A stretch of DNA of 64,000 nucleotides, taken from NCBI GenBank assembly GCA_937893125.1, contig CALBHW010000059.1, positions 1 to 64,000 of the forward strand, read 5' to 3'. Positions 22,001-34,000 of the stretch are shown here, piece by piece. The notes under the pieces were generated by a model, which saw only the letters and a list, made by a program, of their open reading frames with translations, was not told where the DNA came from and did no database searches. The stretch comes from an uncultured Clostridia bacterium. GTDB taxonomy: Bacteria > Bacillota > Clostridia > Christensenellales > UBA1242. A program made the position numbers and the translations under genes. How positions within the stretch are numbered: the stretch's first letter is position 1; every line of letters starts with the position of its first letter.

Positions 22001-25000
22001 CGGTTGTTATTGAAAATTGTAGCTCAAATATCGATGTTGAAATCGTTGTAACAAAGAAACTCAACAACGCTTACTACGGCGCAATTATCGGCGAAGGTAA
22101 TGGCAAAATTAGAAGGTCGACTGCGTCTGGCGAAACGGGGACAAAGTTGTCCGTTCAATCAAGTTACAACCCAACGGGTGCATATAAAGATGTTGAAAAT
22201 ATGTATGTTGGCGGTATTGCAGGATTCTTCAAAGGCGAACTTGACTACATTTATATTGACAACTTGACAATTACGGTTGGCGGAAATCCAATAGGGAGTA
22301 AGAGCGAAAAAGCGTTTATTGTCAACACTCCAAGAGAAAGTGCGTCAGGTGGCGCGTATATTGGTGGTGTGGTCGGAAGCGCAAGCACATTTACTGCAAG
22401 CAAAGACTACACAAGTGGAAGTTTGAGCGAAATAAATGTCACAAATATCAGAATTGAAACGACAGTTAAAGGACAACTCACCGTTGGTGGTGTTGTGGCT
22501 AGAAATGTCGCGACAATTTCTGGAATTTATATTAGAAATCTCTCAAGTAGCACTTCGTCGGGCATTGTTGCTCATATTGACAACGGCTCAGCAAAGAATG
22601 TTTTAGGCGGTGTTGTCGGCGAAAATACAACATCGGCACTTAGTGATGTTTATTCCAACCTTTCAATTAACACTATAAGTTCAGCATATGCTTCACTTTA
22701 TGTGGGCGGTATTTTGGGACAAACAACTTCAACTATGGCACTTAGAAATGTCGTGAGTGACGCAAAAGCGATAACGCTTGACAAGATTAAGAAAGATGAT
22801 GGCTATGACAATCTTGATTATGTCGTCATTGGTGGCGTTGTTGCAAGTGCTTCATCTCTTGAAGTTAGAAACATTTTGTCAACAGTTGACATTGTGGCTA
22901 GCCAAGATAGGGAAATGACTATTGGTGGCGCAATCGGAAATGTTGGGACAATTTCGACAGCGAATGCAATTGTTTTAGGGAACATTCTTCTTCGTCGTGG
23001 AATGGGCGTCGATAAAGACAGTTACTTCTATCTTGACGAAGCGTCGAGATATAATGTCGGCGGATTTATCGGGAATGTTGAAACATCATTTGCGGTTTTG
23101 ACTGACAATTCAAATCAAGAAAACCTTATTTTATCAACAATTAGAGATTATGCGATAGGTCAAAAACTTGAAGTGTATGAAGGGAGTGTTATCGGCGGAA
23201 ATTTGAGCAAAATCAATTTCTCGGGTCCACTTTTCAAAGTTTACTACAACGAAAATATTTCACTTGTAGCAAACAACAATGTTGTAAATCTCAGTACTCT
23301 TGCGACAGGACAAATTGTCGCGAGTGCGGACGACTTTACATCTATTGACCAAGATGACTCGCTTATTACATTGTTTAAGGATATGCTCTCGAACTTCACA
23401 TATTCTTCGGGCATTGTGCCACAATCAATTACTTATGTCGAAGGCACATCAACAACATTCTTTAACAACTATTATAGGGCAGTTGATAAAGAACCAGTTG
23501 TTGGTTCAAAACTTGCTCCACAAAAATTTGAAGGCGGAAATCCTACAAATAATACTTACTATGTTTTGGAAAGTGATTTGACATTAAGTAGTAGCATTTC
23601 AGCGGTAAACGGAAGCGATGTTTACACAGGCTGGGTCATAAATTGCAGAGGTTTTGCAATAAAGGTTAGAAATGATAAGGGACTTGCTGTTTCGGCGTTT
23701 AGCGAAGTTACTGAAAATTCGGCAGTTGTCGGAATGCTTGTTACTGTAACTGATAATGTTGTTGATAATTTCTCGGCGATAGCGGATACAAATAACGGAT
23801 TTATATTCTCTTGTGGCGTGTCGGGTAAGATAGCAAACGATGAGAATCCTCAACAACCAGCAAGGGCGTTGACTTCACTTGTTTATAACAACCTTGGTGT
23901 TATTTCAAGGTCGTTCTCGACAGCAGAAATCGTATCTGACGGCGGATTTGGTCTTGTTGCGTACAATGGTAAGGAAGAAGCGAAAGAAAAAGTAGGAAAT
24001 ATTTACGACTCATTCTTCACAGGGTCAATTGTTGATAAGGCGGTTTCTGGAGATAGCGTTTTTGCAGGGATTGCACTTCAAAGTTACTATGGAGTTATGT
24101 CCAACAGTTACACAATGGCTGACATTGACACTTCAAAAGTAACTAATATTTATCCTATTATGCAAGTTGATTTTGCGGAAAATCCAAAACAAAATCTTTA
24201 TCGTACGTTCTATGACTACATTGCTTACCTTGGTGACTTTGAGGGAACAGTAAATGGTGTTGAAAGAACAAGAAGTATTGCAAACACTGATTCAACAAAC
24301 AAGAGTTTCTTGACTGTTGGCGGAATTTATGTTTGGACAACAACTTTCTCAGGCGACATAACAAAACGACTTGAAGGCTCGGACAATGACGAAAACTTGA
24401 ACAATTTAGTTAACACTGTTACAAAGAGTATGACTGATTTGTTCCAAACAAACTGGATTGGTCAAGCAAATAAAAACATCTTAATTGAAACATTTGTTGA
24501 AAAAGTTTGCTCACTCGAAGACACTGCAAACGCGGATGACGCGAGAAAGCACCTTGACAACACTTGGTTTAACTATGGATACATTTCAAAAGATTTAAGT
24601 CGAGTTTATGTAGGGAATAATGCTTCAAAATATTTCCAAATGCTTTATTCGGGCAACGGGTTAGCAAGTAAAGAAAATATTACGGGCGCAAAAACGAGCA
24701 CGGTCAAAGGTTTCTTAGACCAACCATATAGCATTAAACACGGTGGACTTCTTGATATGCTTGTGACGGAAAATTGTTTGCTTAGCGAACCTATTTATAG
24801 ACACTATTTGTTCACAAGAAACATCAGCCTTAAAAAATACAATGGTTTGACCTATTGGTCAGAAAGTTGGGATCTTAACAACGCAGTTTTCATTGGTGAC
24901 CTTGACGGTGACGGAAAACTTGTTTCAGATATGTTCTCAACCTATGGGCTTGTCCGTGCAATTCCGAATGCGGGCAACACAGGGCTTGTGACAAAGGTTA

Positions 25001-28000
25001 GAAACATCGTCTTTAACGGCTCCTACTCAAAGACAGGGCTTGTCGCTGGTTATATGGGCGGTGGCGAGATTTCGGGAATAAAGGTTCTTGACTCTTATTT
25101 GGGGCGCACGGGTGTTAACTATGTTTATAACGGCAACCTTTTTGATACAAAGGTTGACGGCGTGGAATCGGCAAAACTTATGTCTGATCGCGCAATGAAC
25201 AGTTTAAAAGCGTCTATTACCGAAATAACAGTCAAAGAAAATAATGTAACTACAACAAAGAGATTTATGGGCAAGAATAGGCTTAATGGTCAAGCGACTG
25301 TTTTTGCTGGCGGACTTGTAGGTTACATGACGGACGGATTGATTACTGACATTGAGATTAACGGTCTTAACATTATGGCGTATAACCGTGTCGGCATTGC
25401 AAGTAAACTTTTCACAAAAGAAAATGGTTACAATGTAAATATCACAAGTGACACAAGTATGTATAATGACGACATCACCTACGCGGGTGGATTGGTCGGA
25501 ATAATGACTGGTGGTGAAATTAAAGGCACACAAAATGTCATAAGAAATGGTTACATTTTAGCTACAGATAAGACAGAAAATAACGGCGTTGATATTTTGG
25601 GCGGTAGTGGTGACATTGTTGTAAGAAAACTTACAGTCGCGACATCGTTTGATGACCAACAATATTTGCAACCATATTCATATGTAGGCGGAATTGTGGG
25701 TTATATCGGAAAAGAAAAAGACAACACAAATATTCCTGTTATTAGCAACATTTCATTCGAGCAAAAATATGATGATGATTCTGATAAAACAGCAATTTCC
25801 TTGTATGGAATGATGAGTTTAGGTGGATTTGCGGGAATTGTTGATGGCGGAAAAGTTCTTGCTTGCTCATACAACCTTCAATCAACGAACAATGACGCAA
25901 ACAAACTTAGAGTCGGCTATGGCAAATGGACAAGAGTAGAAGAAGGTAGCAATAAGAGCATTAACCTTACTCTTGAAGATTTGAGTGGTGGAAATCTAGG
26001 TGGAGTTGAATCTGTTGTGGAAGGTGATTTCTTCTCAAATAGCGGCGAAAAACATAAGGTCACAATCCTTATAAACGACATATATGTAGGGGGAATTGCG
26101 GGGGCTATTTATAGCGGAACAATTTCATATTGTAAATTTGATAAAGAGTCAGCAATGCATATGCAAACGACCAAGCTTAGTGGCTACGGAAACATTATGG
26201 TCGGCGGAATAGTTGGTGAGAGTTATGAAAGCAATTCTAGCGATCAATCGGTTGTTATAACCAATGTTGAAAGTAGAGGCTCAATCAATGTTCAAGGGGC
26301 AGTTGAAATTATTGTTGGCGGAGTTATTGGCCGTATGAGAAAAGGAACTGTTCAAAATGTTACGGTTGGTGGAGAAGAGTCAACTATTGAAATTAGAGCA
26401 ACTTCAACTGAACTCTCAGCAAAAGCAAGTGGTTATATTGACTGGGCAAACGGCAGTTCATTTATCAGAAATTCAGACCAAGCACAAAGTGCTTTTGAAA
26501 AATATATTCAAAGTGTTAAGGATAACTGGAGTGACTCAAAGAATGTTTGGGATTACACCAAAACAATTTATAAAGCAATTATAGAATTTGGTGATGACAA
26601 CTACTGGAAAGCAGCGTGCGAAGTAAAAGGTTTGGCTCAACTTAGCTTCACCGCACAAAACGCGATGGCGGGTGGTGTTGTAGGTAAACTTATAAGCGGA
26701 GAACTTGAAGGTGACTACAATAAACAAGTTGACGGTTCATATCCAGAAGGAACGGAATATACAGGATATATTAAATTTGGAAAAGCTAGGATATATTCAA
26801 CCGAATCTTCTGGCGGTGTTGTAGGAAAAATTGTGTACAACGGCGACCCAGTTTCGGTTAAACATATTGAAGTCGGAAGCAATATTAGCGTTTTCAGCGC
26901 AGGTACAATTTCCTTTGTTATAAAAGGTCAAACATATACCTATGTTTCGTCTAATGCATACGCAAATATTGATGATGTTGTCGCGAAAGCTTTTAAAGAT
27001 GATATGAAACTTGTTATCGACGCAGATTCAATAGCAAGCCTTAGCAATGTTTCTCTTTATGGAATTTTCGGACTTGGACTTTCCAAATCAAGCGCAGGCG
27101 GTATTGTTGGATATATTAAATATCAAGATACTACTTGGACTAATGAAGAATTGATTACCGTTTCAGACTGTGCAACTCACGGTTCGGTTGGTAGCGCACT
27201 TGCCACATATGTTGGCGGAATTGTAGGTCTTGTTTCCGACACATCGGGAAGAAATAAGCATACAATGATTAAAAATTGCACAAGTTCTTCTCTTCTTCGC
27301 GGATATTTACTCAAATCATTCGCAGGCGGAACAGTAGGATATTTAAATACTGGAACAGTTTACAATTGTGTGTCTTATGCTTCATTTGGTGATGCGTTTG
27401 AGACAATAGGAAATATGTTCTCATTAGCGCCAGACAATTCAGCAAATAATGATGCTTGGAAGAATATTCTTGACGGAATTGCAAATATGCTTGTTGGCAT
27501 TCCAAATATTTCAGGCGGTATCGTAGGATATTGTGAAGACGGTGTCGTAAGGGCATGCTCAACTGGCGAATGCGACTTTAACACATTTGGTTTTAAGATG
27601 TCATTTGTTCTAGGTGTTCGTGTTGCTGGCGGTATCGTTGGCGTCGCAGCGGGCGGAACATTTACGCCACAAGAAATTAAAGTGGTCAAAAAAGACGGAA
27701 AGGAAATCGAACAATACGAGTTTGGTATAATGCAAAACAACGGAATTGTTTATTCTCTTTACGGCATTGCGGGCGGACTATTTGGTGTGGTTAGCGGTGC
27801 TGATGTGGAAATTGTTGGCTATCAAAACTCCAATTTCAGAATTGCAGATATTTTAGGTACAACTATTAGGCTTGCTTCTAGTGCTTTTGGTGCGGGTGAC
27901 GCAGAAAAGAATTGGGAAAACTTCAAAAACGCTTTTGAAGATGAATGCAAGCGTACACTAGGCTTAAACGAAAATGGCATTGAACTAGGATTTATGATAA

Positions 28001-31000
28001 ACAACTACCTTGGAATGGTTTTTGGACAAGTTGCTGGTGGTATCGTAGGTTATTATGATACAAACAATATGGCTACAAGCAGTAGAAAATCACTTTCAGG
28101 TTGTATAAATCTTGGTAGGGTGTACACTGGAATAATGTCAGCTTGGGCTTCAGTCAAGACAATGGCAAAAATGGTCTTATTCAATGAAAATGCAAGCAAA
28201 ATGAATAATTCAGCGGTTTTAATTGAAATGCTTGCAGGATTAAGTGATTCAAACTTTGACACTGTTATGAATGACTATATTGCTCAGTTTGACTGGAAGC
28301 ACGCGGAAATGGATGATATTCAAAGTTCAATTGAAGATGGCTTGAGCCAAGCGACATTCTCAGCGGGATTTGTCATTGATGGCGAAAAAGTATCTTTACT
28401 TGACATCTTTATGGGTGCGGGACTTGAAAGTCTCTTCCCAATAAGTTTGGACGAAAATAACACATTGCTTCATTCAGAAGTTGAAATTGCGCAAGACATC
28501 CTTGATTTGGTTGAAGGAATAACGGTATTTAAGTATCATCACAACCCAAATTGGAAGTTGTCGGATATGAAGGTCGGTGATAATGGCGTTGTTTCGAATG
28601 GACTTATAAGAGATGACGAAAAAATTTGTAAGATTGTAAATAACGAGCCAAAAAATTTGACCAATAAAGATCTTGAAGACGCAAAAGATAAAGGTCTTAT
28701 CGTATTTAAAGATTTTTACCCAACAGCGATTTCCTTGACAGAAGGCGACGATAATGAAGGCTCAAAAGTATGGATTGAGCCAACTATAAAAGGTTTTGGC
28801 GCGTCAGGCGGTATCGTTGGTATGATTAACGGTTACAAGAGTACTGGCGAACTTACAATCAATCTTACATTGAGTTGGACATTCACTGGAATTATGACAG
28901 GAGCATTTGCTTCAAGTGTCATCACTTCAAATGGTATCGCAGGCGGTATCGTCGGCGTTGCGGGTTCTCCAACAATTGTTACATCGTCCTTTAACTTTAC
29001 AAATGTTTTAGCTCGTATGGCGGGCGGAATTGTAGGACTTGGAAATGATAAGGTTAAGGTCTTGTCATATCAAGGGGGCGCAACTAGTGAAACTGAATTT
29101 AAACACATTTTCACTGAAATAATAAACGCGATTATGGGCGTTGACGAATCAAGTAGACCAAGCGTATGTTATGGATCTGTTATGAATGCTGGTATGGTTA
29201 ATGGTTCACTCTTTGCTGGCGGTATCTATGGATACGCAAATGGTGCAATGATTAACTCTCCCGAAATGGAAGAACTCTTCTATAGAGATCACAGTTTAGG
29301 AATTTATGTTGATGTTAATGGCAACAATATACTTCCAGATGATTGGGAAACCATCCTCGATGGTATAAATCTTAGTAAACTTGGAAATGCAAACATCCTT
29401 TCGGTAATCAACTCTGGTAGTGTGTTTAGTAATAGATTTGCTGGCGGAATTGCAGGGTATTCGACAGGAAATTCTGGCTTCTACAACGCTAAAACAAGTG
29501 GAAATTGGTTTAGACTTCTTGGAAATTTGAGCTCTTGCACGAGTGTTGTTGATTCAATAAACGCTATAGAAGATTGGAATATTCTTAACCCTGAAAACAG
29601 AACAACAGGAAACAACGCACCTTGCTTCTATATAAGCGCTCCATATGCTGGCGGACTTGTTGGCTATTTGGATGATGGTGTTATTGGTGGAAGTTGTAGG
29701 GTCGGCACAAATGACGCAGTATCAATAAAAATTAAGATTTCTGCACACTTCTATGACCCAAATACAGAAAATATGACCGATAGCGAAAAGGCAAAATATT
29801 TAGAGAATAACAAACCAAAATATACGGGCGGATTCGCTGGCGGTGTTGTTGGTATTATGGCTGGCGGAATTTTAGGAACAACTTATGAAAATAATGGTGT
29901 TGTTCAAAAAGTTGCGATTTCAGTAGGACACTCAACGATGTTTGGCTTGACGGAAAACTTTATTATTCCTTATGTTGGTGGTGTGATTGGTGGATATGCT
30001 GTTCCGGGTGCAACGACGGCGGAAGCAATAAGGACGGTAGGTTTTGTTGAAAATTCGGCGGTTGTTTCAAACGGTTTGTTTACGGGCGGTGTTTTCGGTA
30101 GAATTATGAGTAACAAAAACATTGGACTTAACCTTGGTTCTTCTGAAACGGATAATCCTTATATTGTTGGAACGGTTCTTGAGTATGACAATAGTGGAAA
30201 ACTTAAAACAACTGACAACAAGAGATTGATTATTAAAGGTAATGCTGGAACAATTTGTGGCGGAATTATAGGTTACCTTGAAAACAGTACTATTAAAAAT
30301 GTTTTGTCTTGCGCAAAGATTATCGGAAGTAGAGGCTCAACAATGGGCGGAATTGTAGGGTGGCTTAGAGGCGGTACAATTTCAAATTGTGTTGTCTCAC
30401 AACTTACAAGAAAGGAAGTTAAAGATTCTAAAGGCAATAAAAAGGAAGTCCTTTCTATTGACTGGGATACAAAGGATAAGAAAGGAAATCCTGATTACTT
30501 GTTTAATTTAACAAACTCAGTAATCTCAAATGAAGATGCAAAGACTGCTTTGAAAAATTACTTTACAGGTGATTCTTCATGGTCAAATGGCGGTTCGCTT
30601 GTTTGGTCGAGAATCCTTTCCGAATCTTATGTCGGCGGTATTGCTGGAAGAATAAGCGGGAACAAGACAGGTGGCGGACATAACATAGCAATTATTTCAA
30701 ATTGCGTTATGTATGCTAATATGCAAGGTGGCGGTAATACAGGTGGTATTGTAGGACATATGATAGGTAAAACTAGGGTCACACAATGCTACAACTTTGG
30801 TTCAATTCTTCGTGCGGGTAACGCGGGCGGAATTGTAGGACTTGCGGAAACTTATCAAGAAGATATGAAATCAGGTCAAACGATGAAGAATGATTCGCCA
30901 AACATTGCAAACGTTTATGTCGGAAGAGAACTCCTTGTCTCAGACGGCGTAAAAGCTGGCGGATTAAGTCTTATCAAATCAGTTCTCAATGAAGACGGCA

Positions 31001-34000
31001 CATCGACTTCGGCAAAGAGAAAAGTGTTTAATGTCTTAGGAGAAGAAAGAAAAATCTATATGTATGACGATGCACTTTTGGTTCTTGACCTTGGCACTTC
31101 ATCGGAAGAAGAAATTTCGTTGAAAGACCTTAAAGAATTTTTTGGTGTGGGCGAAAACGACGGCTTGCAATCAATTACTGGAAGTATGAGCGTTGGCGGA
31201 TTTGTGGGCGTACTAAGAGGCCATTCACATCTTGCGTCGGGCAAAGCGGGAATGCTTGTGAAGGTTGCAACGGAAGTTGACAAAAAGAATAAACTTGAAG
31301 ATTTAAAACGTATGGTTCTTGCTTCCTATGGTGGCGACATAATGGATTTGTTCGGTGACAAGTTTGGTAACATTGACGGCGTTGGCGCTGTCGGTGGCGT
31401 GGTCGGAACGGCGACTGAATTTGCTACCGTTGGAATGAGCGCTTCAGATGAGACATCTTTCTGGAATCAAGTTGTAGATATCTTAAAGGATATCTTTGGC
31501 TCACGAGGTCTAACTGAAGGTTACTTGCAGGGTGCTGGTATAGTAAGTGGCTGGTCAGCTGGTGGTTTAGTCGGAAAACTTTCTAATAAAGCAAAGATTG
31601 AGGGCGGAACGACTGCACTGCTTGTACGCGGTGAAATATACGCGGGCGGTGTTGTTGGCTTTGTGGACGGCGATGGAGAATCGCACATTAGAGGCGTAAA
31701 AAATTACAGCATATTTAATGTAAACACAAACGGTGTCATAGCACTAAGTGGAGACACAATCAAAATTATTGATGACGCAATGAGTAAAGACGATGATGAA
31801 GATTTGACAACGGGCGAAGAAACTGGCGACGGAACAACCGAAGATGATGAAACAGACATTATGTCTATCGTTAAAACATCTCTTGGTGGGCTTGTTGGCT
31901 ACTACACAGGACAAGGCGAAATTAAAAATACGGGTATGGACCCAATGCCTGTACTTGGGCTTTCAGTTGACGCGGATATTGTTCTTGACAAGTATTTTGC
32001 TGGCGGTTACATCGGACATCTTCATAATGCTGATTTGACTTCAAACTTAATTTCAGTTCCAACAGATTCAAAAGATGTTAAACTTCAAGTGATTGGCGGT
32101 ACGTTAAGTTACGCTGGTACGCTTGTTGGTAGAATTAGTGGTAAAGCTTCAATTGATGTCAATACAAAGAAAATAACTGCGGGCTTGCTCGAAAAATTTA
32201 GGACAAATGCTCTTGGAGCGGTTAAAGGTGCTGGTGGACTTGTTGGCGCGATTACAAGTAATAGTAAATTTGCCGCTGGTGGGGATATTACATTTGAGCC
32301 TTCAAAGGTTACACTTAATATGCCAACTAACTTTGGTGCAACTCTTAGCGCGATGTCTGTCGGTGGTGCGGTCGGTGCAGTGCTTGATGATTCCGAATTA
32401 GTTTTGGGGTGCGATTTCAAGGTTGATGGTTCATTAAATACGCCATTTGAAAAAGGCTATTCTGGCGGACTTGTTGGTATTGTAAAAGGAAAGATTACTG
32501 GTAACGGGCATACAATTTCAGCGGACGGCTATCCATTTGGCGCGGAAAGAGATGAGAGAAATCAAATTGATATGGACACAGTAAAAGAAACAACTATCGG
32601 TGGCGTCGCAGGCGTGCTTGATTCGGGCGAAATAGGTAATGTTAAGAACGCAATTTCTATTGAAGCAGGGCACAAATCGACTGTCGGCGGAATTGTCGGC
32701 TTGCTCGCTGGCGGAAAAATTCTTGATTGTCAAAATTCGGCTTCATTAAGTTTGATTTCTAAGAATGATAACGGCACAAGGGGCTCAGCGTCAAACACAA
32801 CTCCTTGGAGTCAAGTATCTTCAAAGGGCAATTCTACAAATGTGTACGGTCAAGACGGAAAGCCAATTAAGAGTTACAAGATTTTCAAAGATGCAGGTTA
32901 TGATAAAGGTTCTATCGGCGGAATCGCTGGAAAATCTACGAAATTTGCACTTTCAACTATTCTTACGACAACTGACTTCTCGTCAATTGACAAATTTGTT
33001 TCAACTGCTGAAATAAAAAATTGCGAGGTTAATGGTGCAGTTAGGGGCTTCTACTTCTATGGAAACGATAGTGAAAAAATTGAAGATAGAAGTGTTGCTG
33101 GCGACGAAGTACACACAACTCACATTGCTGATAAGCGTGGACAATATATTGGCTCAGTAGATAAACTTTCAAATGTCGATATGGGTGATGCAGAAGTCAA
33201 ACGTGAATCGGTAGCGTCATTTGACCTTAAACAATTGACATCCGCAGAAGGCATAATCAAGTTGCTTTCTACAAATGTTGATGACTTAGTCAAAACAACG
33301 CTTAGTGCAGATTACATTTATGCAACTTCTGCACAATGGAAAGATAGAAATAAAGAAATTGATGACGAGAGCTTAAAAGAAAAAGCTTATGTCGTTGGAT
33401 ACAAACTTTTAACAAAATTTCATACATTCTCGCAAGTCAATGATAAAACTGTTGAATCTGTCCAAGATAAATATACTATTTATTTAAAGAAATCTGTTTC
33501 TAACGATATTAAACATATCACAACATTGGAAGAAGGTAGGCAGTTTAATCCAATAACTGAAGGTTATACCGAACAATACGAATGCGGGGAGGCAGAGCCT
33601 AGTGAAAAGCTTATAAAAACCCATGCTCAAATAAAGGCTTTGGAAGATTGCTTAACAAATCAAACTGATAATGGAGCAGTCGTTGTCGATGTTACAGATA
33701 ATATAAAATTCAAATCAGGATCTTTTTTTAGCAATAAAGACGAAAAAGGACCAAATGAAGACTACGAGGAGTATATGTTTACTACAATAACTTGTGAATT
33801 AACTACTTTGAGTGTGTTTGTTGGCGGAAAGTACGAAGCAATGCAATATTGTGGCGGAGACATTGAAATGACAAGAAATGCTAGGTATAAGAAAGGATTT
33901 ATGTCTGACCAAGCACAAAAAGCGTTGTTACTTGATGTGCTATACAAAATGAATGACACAGCCTATCTAACAATTCTTGAAGCACTAGATTCAGATTTTA

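Noticed and set aside
27375..27740. 121-residue reverse-strand ORF inside the first giant gene, and many similar frames
   Set aside because: Pro/Ser/Thr-rich translations are the antisense of Gly-Gly-Ile-Val-Gly codons. They lack ribosome binding sites and overlap a clearly coding frame.
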